64,000 bases of DNA from Theropithecus gelada (Eukaryota; Chordata; Mammalia; Primates; Cercopithecidae). The notes below the pieces were generated by a model. The model did not search any database and had not been told where the DNA came from. It saw nothing but the letters and a program-made list of their open reading frames with translations. A program made the position numbers and the translations under genes. This document shows positions 45,289-57,151 of this stretch, piece by piece. Position 1 is the first letter of the stretch, and each line of letters opens with the position of its first letter. The stretch covers positions 13,059,603 through 13,123,602 of the forward strand of contig NC_037673.1 in NCBI RefSeq assembly GCF_003255815.1, given 5' to 3'.

Positions 45289-45350
45289 CTCTGCCGCGGC
45301 TCCAGCTGGTCCCTCCATTCAGGGTCCCTGGCTTCCCATAACATGTTGTC

Positions 45351-45669
45351 CTATTTTGGATTCAAATGTTTTAATATTTGGAAAATGCAGAAGATAATAC
45401 ACTAATAGTCAATAACAATGCTTTGTTTATGGGATACAAATCAAGTATAAAAATCAATTTTTAGAAGAATAAAATGTCAGTAGGTTGTAAAATTCTCAGA
45501 GTTTAGGAAAGAAAATATGAGAAAAGAAAAACTGCTAATAAAGGATTTCCAATGACAAAAATGTGTACAAAACTATAGTCCATTGTTACTTTCAGTGAAT
45601 CCAATTAATTAAAGTGATTGAAGGATATAACTTCTATTTATATAAAACAAGACTGGCTAATATTTTTAA
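45351..45669. other. unassigned AT-rich sequence
   Basis: No gene or named repeat recognised. Confidence 0.5.
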
Positions 45670-47085
45670 TTTTCAAATTTTAAGTTGTGGGATACATGTG
45701 CAGAATGTGTCAGTTTGTTACACAGGTATACGTGTGCCATAGTAGTTTGCTGCACCTATCAACCCATCATCTAAGTTTTAAGCCCCGCATGCATTAGGTA
45801 TGTGTCCTAAGGCTTTCCCTCCTTTTCAATCCTAAGCCCCAACAGGCCTTGCTGTGTGATGTTCCTCTCCCTGTGCCCATGTGTTCTCATTGTTCAACTT
45901 GCACTTATGAGTGAGAACATGCGGTGTGTAGTTTTCTGTTCCTGTGTTACTTTGCTGAGAATTATGGTTTCCAGCTTAATCCATGTCCCTGCAAAAGACA
46001 TGAACTCATTCTTTTTAATGGCTGCATAGAATTCCATGATGTATATGTGCCACATTTTCTTTATCCAGTCTATTATTGATGGGCATTTGGGTTGGTCCCA
46101 AGTCTTTCCTATTATAAATAGTGCTGCAATAAACATATGTGTGCATGTGCCTTTATAGTAGAATGATTTATAATCCTTTGGGTATATACCCAGTAATGAC
46201 ATTGCTGGGTCAAATGGTATTTCTAGTTCTAGATCCTTGAGGAATTGCCCCACTGTCTTCCATAATGGATGAACTAATTTCCTCTCCCACCAACAGTGTA
46301 AAGGTGTTCCTATTTCTCCAGATCCTTCTCAGCATCTGTTGTTTCCTTACTTTTTAATGATTGCCATTCTAACTGGCATGAGATGGTATCTCATTGTGGT
46401 TTTCTCTAATGACCAGTGATGATGAGCTTTCTTTTTCATATGTTTGTTGGCTGCATAAATGTCTTCTTTTAAATGTCTGTTCATATCCTTTGCCCACTTT
46501 TTGATGGGGTTGTTTGGTATTTTATTGTAAATTTGTTTAAGTTCCTTGTAGATTCTGGATATTAGACCTTTGTCAGATGGCTATAGTGCAAAAATTTTCT
46601 CCTATTCTGTAGGTTGCCTGTTCACTCTGATGATAGTTTCTTTTGCTGTGGAGAAGCTCTTTGGTTCAATTAGATTCCATTTGTCAATTTTGGCTTTTGT
46701 TGCAATTGCTTTTGTTGTTTTAGTCACGAAGTCTTTGCCCATGCCTATATCCTGAATAGTATTGCCTAGGTTTTCTTCTGGGGTTTTTATGTTTTAGGCT
46801 TTATGTTTAAGCCTTTAATCCATCTTGAGTTAATTTTTGTATAAGGTGTAAGGAAAGGGTCCAGTTTCAGTTTTCTGCATATGGCTAGTTTTCCCAGCAT
46901 GGTTTATGAAATAGGCAATCCTTTTCCCATTGCTTGTTCTTCTTAGGTTTATTGAAGATCAGATGGTTATAGATGTGTGGTGTTATTTCTGAGGCCTCTG
47001 TTCTGTTCTGTTGGTCTATATATCTGTTTTGTTACCAGTACCATGCTGTTTTGGTTACTGTAGCCTAGTAGTATAGTTTGAAGAC
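45670..47085 (-). mobile_element. 5'-truncated L1PA (older primate L1), antisense
   Basis: The left edge is the reversed L1 3' end (GATACATGTGCAGAATGTG, then TATACGTGTGCCATAGTAG). It then runs backwards through the 3' UTR and the C-terminal third of ORF2 to about 47085 (TGTAGCCTAGTAGTATAGTT), where the element is truncated. A 119-codon piece of ORF2 stays open (45894-46253). GCTAAT words near 45656 and 47089 may be remnants of a target duplication. Confidence 0.93.
45894..46253 (-). pseudogene. L1 ORF2 C-terminal remnant (119 codons)
   Basis: Recognisable as the L1 ORF2p C-terminal region by words such as MGQFLKDLELEIPFDPAMSL at the start and WIKKMWHIYIMEFYAAIKK near residues 64-82, then HRMFSLI before the stop. 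The endonuclease and reverse-transcriptase domains are absent because the element is truncated. It cannot act on its own, and the remnant is simply not yet broken by stops. Confidence 0.85.
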
Positions 47086-47089
47086 AAGC

Positions 47090-49817
47090 TAATTTTCTTT
47101 CCCATTCATTTTTTGCCTTTTAAAAATTATTTTTGTTTTAGTTTATTTGTTGTTTTAGGGAGAGGTAGTAAAAGGGACATTATATGCTATCATTGGTAGT
47201 CGAAAAATGATGATATATAATGTTGCCACTTATATTTAAAGATTAGAAAAAAAACTGTAGTCACTAAAAGAAGCTAAGTAATGATCCCAATTTCCAGCAA
47301 AGCTATTAGATAAGTTCAGTAATTAGATCAACTTCATTAAATATTAGAAAAAGCTAAATTTTTAGGTAAATCTTTGAAAAGAAATTAGGAATCGAGAAAC
47401 AATTTTATATCACAAATATAAAAGTCTCTTTCTTATGAATCTTTGAGGATATTAGCAGATAACTGTGAAATATTATAATATCATAAAATCAAAATGTCCT
47501 TGGGACCTAAATTTTAAGAGTTCCTCTTTACGCTTTCATAACCCAGTCATTTCCCACCACTGTTTCTTAATACCTGTTGACTTGCATTGTCTGACAAAGA
47601 CAATATTATAATTACAGCAAAGGCAAAATGTTGCTGTTGTGGTCTTAATCTTAAACTGGAAAAAAATCTTTAACTGGAAAAAAAGTACACTGGAAAACAA
47701 TCTTTCTGACAATTGTCACAAAAATGATTACAAGGCTCTCAGCAGGTTCAGAATTAATAAAGCTTAAAATAAGCAACCAAGAAAACATACTAATTCCCTC
47801 TCTCTTGTCTAACCAACATTATTTGAATATTAAAGTCAATAATTGGCCCAATTATGCTATATAAAATATTATCTTTATTAGCTTTTATTTACCTACACAG
47901 TAAGGTAATTAAAAATTACAAGTACTATCAAATAACATCAACATACATGAGCCTTCAACTTCTTTAAAAAAGAATTAAGCACTGAATCAAACTCTGTACT
48001 TATACCAGAATCTACCTAGTACATGACCTCATTGTAATCACACCAAATTACCTGTCAATATTTACCTACTCATATCCTGCTCTTAAAATATTCCCAAAAT
48101 GGTATTAATAAAGTAAAAGAACATTGTCATAAATAGCATTTCTTCTGGGAGTTATATTTTGACTTTTTAGCCCAGAACCTTTTGGGTTTTGTCTATTTTA
48201 AACACCAGCAAACTAAATGCCTTCAGAAACAATATATATATATTTTAAAACTGAATATTAAGCATTTTAATAGCATTTTTAAGTGTGGACAATCTTTTTT
48301 TAACCTCATTGTATTTAAAAATAATAGAAACATGCATCAAAATGGACATGGCAAGAAGCATGTTAATTGTTTTTGTATGGAGAATTAGGTGCTCTGGCTT
48401 GTCCCTGAACATTAAGAATAGATGTATCATAACTTGTTATTATCTACATTCATCTTTCAGTAATTTCATATTTTGCTTTCTAGTTCCAAGTTGGGATTCC
48501 TGGACTAGAATAAGATCTTGTTCATTCTGCAGGGAGTTTTGCCTCAGTATGCATTTTCTAACTGGGCTTAAATAATAAATTCAATAGTTAAGCTAGCCAG
48601 GTAAAGAGGAGTCAACAGTTGTTAAATGCCTTCTCCAATGTTTACACTCAAGGATATTGGTTAGGGTGGTGGGATTCCATTCTGAAGATATAAATTCTGA
48701 AATCAAGTAGTTTTGCAGAGAAGTGCCAGTGAGAAATGTAAAGGTATGAACTTAAATCGTTGATAATGTGAACTTAGGTACTTTCGCCCTTTCCAAGGAT
48801 CTGAGTTGCTTGTGGGGTCATGTGAGGGGACCTACAAGACCATACTTTTATATTAGTGCTGAGAACTAAGCAGTAGACAAGAAAATTAGGAAAAGAAGGA
48901 ATCATATGACCCTTCCAGGAGGAAATAACAGAGTGGTGAGTTAGACAATCCTTCATGGCTATCCACAAAATATTAATATTATTCAAGTAAAGGATGAAGT
49001 ATCTTAATTTGACTTATTTCATAAACACACTTTATGAATAAATGAATAGTTCCTTTTACTATTCCCTATTAAAATCTACAAGAATGTTGTTTCAACTAAA
49101 AAACATGTTACAATTTGTTTACCAGCACTTGTGAAATATTTTCTAGTCATGAGCAACAGAACAAATAATATTTGTTGATTTCAAAACACATCAGAGAAGC
49201 ATAAGCCTTTGAAAATAAAGATGCATAATCAAGGTATAAAATATTCTTAATGCCTTGCTAATTATGTTTAGAAGCACAGAAGCTTAATAAATGCAAAATA
49301 GCATGAGAAATAAAAGTGCAATTCCATCAGTCAAAATAAAGAATGGATTCAAAGTGTTTAAAATTCAAAAGCACTCTAAGATGCAGTAGTCTTATAGACA
49401 TCACTAGATCACAGATATTGGAGTGCTCACTAGATTTCTTTAAAGGACTTTAAATTCAGGTATGATTATTACTATAAGCAAAATGAAGAAAGTTAATATA
49501 TTAGCCCTAAGAAGTTAATTTATCAGCCAAATCTCTTATAAAGTGGATTTATTTGTTAGGTAAAAATCTAGTAACTTTGAATACAACTTAAACAAAGAAA
49601 TAATTTAAATTAAAATGGAATAATTTTAAGAAGATCAAGAAATGTAATTAGAAATGGAATGCCAAATCACCAATAGCTATTGTTCATCCAGTAGTTTATA
49701 TGTGGCAAGCAGAACACAATATCATCCATTTAAATGGCATCATCACATAATACATTAACTTGACAGATTACATAGATTATATTATATACATTATGTATAG
49801 ATTATATAGAGAGACGT
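47090..49817. other. unassigned AT-rich sequence
   Basis: 2.7 kb with no gene or repeat I can name. A loose AACTGGAAAAAAA repeat occurs at about 47654-47695. Confidence 0.5.
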
Positions 49818-49841
49818 TATATAGATTAAGAAATCTATATA
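49818..49841. repeat. AT-rich perfect 10-bp hairpin
   Basis: TATATAGATT (49818-49827), loop AAGA, AATCTATATA (49832-49841), within a run of AGATTATAT-like words from 49765. Confidence 0.7.
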
Positions 49842-49842
49842 G

Positions 49843-49925
49843 TGTATCTCACTTAATCCTCAATGCAACAAAAAATGGTAGGTTCTGTTATTATTATCCC
49901 ACTTTACAGATGTGGGTATCAACCA
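49843..49925 (-). mobile_element. MIR fragment, antisense
   Basis: CTCACTTAATCCTCAATGCA, GGTAGGTTCTGTTATTATTA and CCCACTTTACAGATGTGGG follow the reversed MIR core order. Confidence 0.6.
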
Positions 49926-50152
49926 GTCTTATTTTTCCCTGGGTCTGAATATCTGAAATTCTACAAGGATAGCCAGCCCTTCAAGGCTTCAACCTTGCAA
50001 TAATCAAAGGAAAACTTAGACAAATTTATGTATTGACCCCTTTGGATTAGACTATAATCCTAATCCACTTGAAATAGTCAGTGTTAAATTTGATTCTATT
50101 TTAATCTTGCTTTCTATTTCACTAAGTTTTGCTTCAATGTCCACTGTCAGAG

Positions 50153-50405
50153 AGTACAGAATAGTGGTTAACAGGATAATTTCTAAAGCTAGTCTGCTTG
50201 GGTTAACAAGTATAGACGATAGGCTGCTCTGCCTATGAAGCAGCCATGCTTTTATTATTTACTTCTTTAATAAACTTGCTTTCATTTAAAAAAGTGTAGA
50301 TAATAAAAAGATCTACCTCATGGCAACAGTTGGAAGACTGTTAGACTATGTAAAGTGTTTAGAACAGGCCCTAGCCCTATGTAAGTGTTTTATATTATTT
50401 AATTA
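50153..50405 (+). mobile_element. MIR with replaced central segment
   Basis: The left part ACAGAATAGTGGTTAACAGG and GTCTGCTTGGGTTAA, and the right part CTACCTCATGGCAACAGTTG and TAAAGTGTTTAGAACAGGCC, are MIR 5' and 3' halves. The ~80 bases between (about 50207-50295) are not MIR: GCTGCTCTGCCTATGAAGC then TCTTTAATAAACTTGCTTTC look like the R-U5 end of an LTR transcript. Confidence 0.6.
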
Positions 50406-51906
50406 TAATTTCTATGGATTTATTGTATTAATGTACTGTAACACCTAAAGTTAGACTTTTTACTCACCAGCGTTCAGCTTTTCTTCTCTAATTTAATTGT
50501 TTAAGGCTATAAATTTACATCTGAGCACTATTTTACCTACATTCCACAGGTTTCGACAAGGAGAATTTTACCATTGATGTCTAAATGTCTAATTTCCATT
50601 ATAATTTCTGAATGGCCCCAGAAGTTACTGATTATTAATTGGCTTTCTTACTAGATTTCAGAAGCATTTTTCTAGTTTTTTAAGTTATTGCATTAGAGGC
50701 ATTGTAATCACAGAATTTTTTTTGTGTGAAGATCTGCAACTAGCTTTATGTCTTAGGATATAGCCAATTCTCACAGAGACTTTGTGTTTTATGTTTGTAC
50801 AACAGATTTAGCTTACTTACTGGTTTCTTCAGATTCCCTATGACTCTATTTATAGCTTTTATTTTATGTGTTCTACCAATTATTAAGAAGGTAAGGCAAA
50901 AATCCCTCCCATATAATGGCAAATTTTCTAATTCTTCTTGCTATTAAAAATTTTGCTAAATATATTATTAGATGTATCAACTCAGAACATGTTTCTACTG
51001 AGTTGAAATATTTATATGCACTTTTCTTCCCTAGGGTGCTTCTTGCCAAAAAAACGTCATTTTTTATATTAATATAGTCTAATCAGCATTCTTTTGGTGT
51101 GTAATTGAATAGTATTTGCCTTGTATGTTTTCAGTGTATCCGTTTAGATTTACTAATAATAATCCGTTTAGATTTAGATTTGCTGCCTTACTTGCTTATC
51201 TTTTCATTGTTTTCATTTCAGACATGACATATAGAATCACTTTTAGGAAACATCTTACTAGTTGCCTTAGAGAGGGTCTGTAGTGTCTAACCCTCAATTC
51301 TTGTTTATCTAAAAATACCCATATACTGTTCACACATGCAATACTTTCAGGTCATATAAAAATCTGAGTTATATAAATTTTTTCTTTTATAAGCACTTTA
51401 GTTTTTTTTTCAGTGTCTACTGAATTTCTATGGTTGAGAAGTGGGTTTTCATGAGAATTCTCTCATGCCATTGAGGATAATCTATACTTTCCTCTAGATA
51501 TTTTTTAAAGCTTAGTTTTCCTCTTCTTAACTCTTTCTCTCAATTTCTTCAGTAATGTTGATTAGAGACATCCTATTTCTTCTCATTTTCACTTTCATTT
51601 TTCTTGAAACTTTTAAACATTTATTTACTGCTCTGTGTTGTATTCAGAATAACATCTTCAGATTTATCCTTATGCTCACTAATGTTTCTTCAGATATTCA
51701 TAATCTGATATTGTACCCATCCAATTAGTGTTTATTTCAATTACATTATTTTTCCATTTAGTTTCCTTTAAAATCTGCTTCTTTTTATGTAACAATTTTG
51801 TTGAACATATTTTAATAACTTACATTATTTCAATATAATTTATATTTCATCTGGTAATTCTAATATCTGACATTTTTATGAACCTCACTCTCTTCTCTGC
51901 TTTTGA
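50406..51906 (-). mobile_element. T-rich sequence, possibly old L1-type in antisense
   Basis: Long T-rich stretches with phrases such as GGTAATTCTAATATCTGACA and TTTTCTAGTTTTTTAAGTTA resemble reversed old L1M or HAL1-like sequence. The text appears to continue after the LTR at 53011 (TATTTCGTCTTCTAGTCC). The assignment is weak, and no frame is open. Confidence 0.35.
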
Positions 51907-53010
51907 TGTCAGCAGGAGTCAGACAGATTCTTAGGCAGAAAGGGGCAGGTCCCCAGTGAGGCCCAATCTTCAAGCCAGGGATGGCCTGAAGCCAGGGGCC
52001 ACAATGCCAGTTCTGCCTGGAGTCCATGACAGAGTGGGTACTTCCTTGATCCCTTTTGGCCAATCAGATGGTCCAAAAGCCCAGCTATGGACAAATCAGC
52101 ACTTTCTCTCACACATGGACCAATCAGCATGCACTTCCTCCATTCTGAGCCCATAAAGACCCCAGACTCAGTCAGACTCAGTAGGAGCTACCCACTTTGG
52201 GTCACTTGCCACTGAGAGCTGTTCTGTCACTCAATAAAACTCTTCTCTGCCTTGCTCACCCTCCAGTTGTCCATGTAATCTCTTTCTACACTTTCCTGGA
52301 CAACTCACCAAAGCTGTGGATGGTGACATGTTCCCATTCACCAGACTGTGGAAGTGAAGAATGGTGACCCTTCTGGGGGCCCAGACCTTGGGATTCCCTG
52401 AGACACTGCTGTAACACTATAGCCCTCCCAACCTCCACCAGCATCAGGTGGGCACACCATGTGACAGGAAGCAGCAGCAGGGCTGGGTCAGCCCAGAAGC
52501 CATGTGTTGAATTGAGGTGGCAGGACTAAACAAGCATAACACAGATGAGCTGAAACATACCCTGCCAACGTTCACCATGCTGCAGGTGATGGGAATGAAA
52601 GAGTTGTAACATGCGCCCCTCTAAACCCTTTGTGCTCTGTGATTGTTGACATCTCTGATTTTTTGGAGGCCACCATGTTCCCCTCATCCAGACACTGGTG
52701 CCCACAACAGAAACCACTTCCAGTATGCCTGGTTCAGCTGCAGCCTTGCACAGAGCTGGCACCTGTGTCTGCCAAGCCACAGCAGCTGGCACAGCTGGCT
52801 GTGCACAGTGGCCAGACTCTGTGCTCACTTACTCACACGCTTCTTGCCACTTCATGCCTGTTTCACCCTCGATGGGCATGGAATCTGGGCCAGTAGTGTG
52901 AGTCAAGTGCAGCCTGCCTGGCAGAGTGGGTGAAATGAACAAAACTCAAGCATAGGTGTCACTGGCCACAGAGGTTTCTGGCTGACAAAGCAACACTCAG
53001 AGGATCCTGT
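51907..53010 (+). mobile_element. ERV1-type LTR, family unresolved
   Basis: Starts TGTCAGCAGGAGTCAGACAG. It has promoter-like words in proper order: CCAAT at 52060-52064 and again at 52120-52124, a TATA-like CATAAAGACCCC at 52152, then AATAAA at 52233-52238 followed by CTCTTCTCTGCCTTGCTCAC. The GC-richer U5-like part runs to about 53010. I recognise the consensus as a primate class I LTR but not the name. It interrupts T-rich sequence that seems continuous across it. Several overlapping frames on both strands at 52526-52933 are by-products of this higher GC content. Confidence 0.7.
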
Positions 53011-53689
53011 GATATTTCGTCTTCTAGTCCTAAATAGTGCTTCATTTTTCTATTGTGTTTTTTGTGATTTGTGACTATGAGTTTATATTCACTGAACTTT
53101 ACTGTGGCAGTAGTTTTTGGGCTGATCTGAAATTGAGTTTCTGCAAAGAATGTTTGCTACTTGTTCTGTCAGGCATTTAAAGGCATTACTTAGCCCACTT
53201 TTAAATTAAATTTTGGCTTTTAGGTGTTTTCTATCCACCAAGTTGTATAAATTTATGATGCAAACCTGCAAACCCATGTTTATGTACTTTTAATATTATT
53301 CTTTTTCCTCACTCAGAGCAGTATTTCTTAAGATCATCAGATGAGGGCAAGTGGGTTTGTTTTTCTATTTTACTTTAGTATGATCATATTCTTTGGGATA
53401 CTTATGATAAGCTAAGGATCCTATTTTCTTTCTTGAATTTTCTGCAGAACAGGAAAAAAAATGACTTTTCAGGACCATATTGTAGAAATGAGAATATGCA
53501 TTTAACTATTGGGAAATAACTATGCCACAGTCAACAATGTGTCTTTTACAGATTGAAGGGAAAATTGATTTTTTAAGACCACAATTTACAAGAAAAATCT
53601 CTCACAACTCTAATCAAAAGTGGTAACAAAAAGTCATGAAAGCAAGAAGGCAATGTTAAGTGAAGATCTTGGTTGCCTTATTAACTCTC
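53011..53689. other. unassigned T-rich sequence
   Basis: The first part probably continues the T-rich sequence left of the LTR. The rest shows no gene or named repeat. Confidence 0.4.
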
Positions 53690-54240
53690 TGTACTTAATT
53701 GTGGTCTAGTTGGTTACCCATTTTAGTTGTTGAAGGTTTTTATTAGTAGGGGATTGGTGGAAGGAAAAAGCAGGTCTGGAAAGTCTTTGCGTATGCAAAG
53801 TTATCTCTTCATGTTACTTAATAGGGTAATGGTGGAGGCACCTAACAGCCATAACGGAAGTCTACTTTGAGAGTGACCCCATGGTCTAAGAAGAATGTCT
53901 GCTCTGAGTTCTGAGCAAGGAATCCAGAAGTGACCAGCTCAGTGATTCACTCCTTATCTTTGAAGGATGTCTGAACACCCAGTCCATTCCTTAGAATGCA
54001 GCCTGTTCAGGGAATTGAAGTCCTGTGTTTTGAGTTAAATGGAAGTTACTCGGTGGAGGGTGCTAACTGAAAATGCTATATAAACTGCATACTTTTTACA
54101 AACAATAGTGGTTCTCCTGTCTAGCCCACTACCATGAGACTGCCCCATATATAATTCTCCTCAATAAAACTTATGTCTAATTCACTGAGTCTCTAGCTCA
54201 GCCTCTCAGATATGGTTTCATCCATATTGGAGTCAATAGG
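53690..54240 (+). mobile_element. probable LTR, family unresolved
   Basis: Promoter and poly(A) words are spaced as in an LTR: GCTATATAAACTGC at about 54074, then AATAAA at 54163-54168 in CTCCTCAATAAAACTTATG, then ATTCACTGAGTCTCTAGC. The upstream part is unfamiliar and termini are not defined. It could instead be unique sequence that carries such words by chance. Confidence 0.45.
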
Positions 54241-55107
54241 GGTCTGGAACAACAATGGGTCACATGGGCAACTTTGGAGGGAGTTCATATGAAACACGTG
54301 TGGAAATTTAGGCTGTGATGTCAGCAAGCTCATTCTGTGTAAACTCCAGTCAACCATCTTGATCCCAATTGATTTCAGCCAGATTTCTCTTTATCTCATA
54401 AGCAGAGGGAGTTTCAATGTTTCAACAAGTTGTTCTTTTCGTATCTGCTATCCTGCAAACTCAAGAATACATGCTAGTTTCTAGTTTCTTACTCTGTGGG
54501 GTAAAGTTCTGGTTTCAGCTTTTAAGCAAGTTGCTTGTTCTTTTTATATACTATCCTGTAAGTCTGATAATTTCGTCATTAGTTTCCTTAACCCTTTGGG
54601 GCACAGTTCCACATGTGCTCCCTCCTTCCCTTTGCTTTGGTCATCTTTTATATTCTCCCACTTCCTATGATAGCATTTACCTGTTTTCTCCCCCAACTAT
54701 GTGAACTCCATTATTAACTTTAACTTACCCTTAGGTCACGAAATGTACTTCTGCCTTATTAGTCTCTCCTCTGTGTCCTTGGAAGTGTTGCATCATTATC
54801 TCAGATGTTATCAATGTTTCTAAGTTAAACCCTTGACTCTATCCCCTTGGCTGGTACTGAGATGGGTTCCTAAAGACAATAGGCTTAGGATCATCCCTCT
54901 TGCTCGATCTATTATGACACCAAATCCTTGAATCGCTGATGACCTATTTATTTCCTGTTCTCAAAAAGCATTTATTAAAATCTTTCTATACCAGGTTTCA
55001 TGCTAGATACAGTCTGCTCTTAAGGACCTCAAAAATGTACCACAGTGATTCTAAATTTTGACAGCATGTAATACTTTTTTTTGTATTTAAATTCTTAAAA
55101 AATTTTT
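54241..55107. other. unassigned sequence
   Basis: No gene recognised. A 95-codon frame at 54417-54704 is hydrophobic but has no domain or context. Confidence 0.45.
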
Positions 55108-55262
55108 TTACTTTAAGTTCCTGGATACATGTGCAGAATATGCAGGTTTGTTACATAGGTATACATGTGCCATGGTGGTTTGCTGCACCTATCAACCTGT
55201 CATCTGGGTTTCAAGCCCTGCATGCAGTAGGTATTTGCCCTAACACTCTCCCTCCCCTTGCA
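55108..55262 (-). mobile_element. short antisense L1PA 3' end
   Basis: TGGATACATGTGCAGAATAT, GGTTTGTTACATAGGTATAC, CATGTGCCATGGTGGTTTGC and ATCTGGGTTTCAAGCCC are the reversed last ~150 bases of a primate L1, strongly 5' truncated. Confidence 0.88.
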
Positions 55263-55549
55263 GATATCTTGGCCTTATGCATAGCCATTTTAATTCCATA
55301 AAGCCAAGGGAGGTGCATGAAAAAAATTACTCCCAGTGAATCTAACACTCATCTATATATAGGGAGAGACAGGAAACCAATTAAAATGGAGCCAAATATA
55401 TGTGCTAAGATAGTGTACCAAACCCCAGGCACAAAAGCCTGGAGAGGCTGCCCAAAATTAGTTGAGTAGACGTTCTTTCCTCGCATTTAGCGTGAGCTAG
55501 AATTGTCCAGTCACACCTAAACTGTAATAACCTTACCGATATGTTGAAA

Positions 55550-55765
55550 GGCAGGACATTGAGGTTAAAACATTTTCTCTGGAATCAACCTGTCACCTAG
55601 GTGAACCTGAGCAAGTCATTTAGCCTTTGTGAGCTTCAATTTCTTACTTATAGCATCTTTATTAAACATTATTACCTTTTAGGGGTTTGGGGATATTTGA
55701 ATATAATACTGTATGTTCATGCTTAAAGCAATGTCCAGTGCATAACCAATATATAATAAATGCAA
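55550..55765 (+). mobile_element. MIR SINE, sense
   Basis: CCTGAGCAAGTCATTTAGCC, GTGAGCTTCAATTTCTTACT and GCAATGTCCAGTGCATAACC follow the MIR order. Confidence 0.68.
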
Positions 55766-55769
55766 CATA

Positions 55770-56337
55770 TTCGTTTTTTTCTAAGAAAAATATTTATCAG
55801 ATGATTTTCGAAAAAACTGTAAAGTTCTTACTTAAAGCGTCAATATATTTTGTATTGCAATTTAAATATTTTTGCATTCCTTTTTACTTTATTGATCAAA
55901 ATAAGTGAATGAAGGTGAGCCTCTCCTGAAGGTATAGGTAGGGGTCCCCCTTATGATAATCAATTGCGTAGCCCTGAAATAAACAGGTTTGGGATTCATT
56001 GATCCATGGGGTTGCCTGACAGACAGAAAAATGATTTAAACTGCATAGATTTACTAGAAGGTAATCTTGTACCCTCATATTCAGTATACATAGTTTTACT
56101 CTCCTGAAGACGCTGAGTTCAACAAGCCTGGTCTGTTAAAGAATATCAGATAAAGCACCACAAATAAGCTAGTTAAAATAATAATCTTAATTTCAAAAAC
56201 AACAAAAACTCAAGTGGACTTAGATTTTTGCAAAACAACAACAACAAAAAAAAACCTAATTTCAGCTATTCTTAGCTATTTATAAAAGCCCATAAGTTTT
56301 TATGCTTATTTGAGCTTGGTTATTAAAAATGTGAGTT
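55770..56337. other. unassigned sequence
   Basis: No gene or named repeat recognised. Confidence 0.5.
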
Positions 56338-56638
56338 GGCTGGATGCAGTGACTCACACCTGTAATCCCAACACTTTGGAAGACCAGGGCGGGTGGATCA
56401 CCTGAGGTCAAGTGTTCGATACCAGCCTGGCCAATATGGTGAAACCTCATCTCTACTAAAAATACCAAATTAGCTGGGTGTGGTGGAGCATGTCTATAAT
56501 CCCAGCTACTTGGGAGGCTGAGGCATGAGAATGGCTTGAACCTGGGAAGTGGAGGTTGTAGTGAGCCAGGATTGACTCATTGCACTCCAGCCTGGGCAGC
56601 AAGAGCGAACTCTATCTCAAAAAAGAAAAAAAAAAAAA
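56338..56638 (+). mobile_element. AluS, sense
   Basis: GGCTGGATGCAGTGACTCAC, GGTGGATCACCTGAGGTCAA, CTACTAAAAATACCAAATTA and CACTCCAGCCTGGGCAGCA, with an A-rich tail. Confidence 0.92.
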
Positions 56639-56861
56639 TCTAAGATATAAAAATTTTAAACCCCCATTGCTTTTAATTTGTCCCACGTAAAATACAAAAA
56701 TGTTATACAATGTTAACTCTAGGGATGCTGAGTAATAAGTCAACATATCAGGCAGAGTCCAGTCAGAAAAAAATTAGAACCTAAAATGAATATTTCAATG
56801 GAATGGAATAATTACCAAAGAGTAAAAAGGATGAAAAGGTGCAGGTTTAAAAGAAAATGGT

Positions 56862-57151
56862 GGCCAGGTGCTCACACCTGTAATCCCAGCACTTTGGAAG
56901 GCCCATGTGGGCAGATCACTTGAGGTCAGGAGTTCAAGACAAGCCTGGCCAACATGGTGAAATCCTGTCTATACCAAAAATATAAAAAAATTAGCCAGGT
57001 GTGGTGGTGCACACCTGTATTCCCAGCTACTCAGGAGGCTGAGGCAGGAGAATTGCTTGAATTTGGGAGGTGGAGGTTGCAGTGAGCCAAGATCGTGCCA
57101 CTGCACTCCAGTCTGGGTGACTGAGCAAGACTCAGTCTCAAAAAAAAAAAA
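56862..57151 (+). mobile_element. AluS, sense
   Basis: GGCCAGGTGCTCACACCTG, GATCACTTGAGGTCAGGAGT, TTAGCCAGGTGTGGTGGTGC and CACTGCACTCCAGTCTGGGT, with an A tail. It is in the same orientation as the previous Alu, 220 bases away. Confidence 0.92.

Larger units (their letters stand above)
43900..45350 (-). mobile_element. ERVK solo LTR (MER11-like, HERV-K HML-8 type), antisense, with AluY insertion
   Basis: Left edge TGTATCAGGGGAACCAGCCC, then TTTTCCCTAAGTGTCAGCC, (Alu), GGAATTTTACAGCTGGGCC, AACCAGCAGGTTTTTATTAA (reversed AATAAA signal), CCTGAGGGTACTGCAGGAGA, GACCCCGCAGTTAGTCAGAC, and right edge CCTGGCTTCCCATAACATG. This is the reversed order of a long HERV-K-group LTR. Candidate 6-bp duplication CTATTT at 43894-43899 and 45351-45356 fits ERVK. 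Without the Alu and its duplicated target, it is about 1.1 kb. It contains two internal tandem duplications (44505-44556 and 45109-45288). MER11 is my best recalled match; subfamily unknown. Confidence 0.8.

Noticed and set aside
52526..52933. Several overlapping 67-100 codon frames on both strands
   Set aside because: All lie in the GC-richer ERV1 LTR. Mutual overlap in opposite directions with no shared domain indicates composition, not genes.
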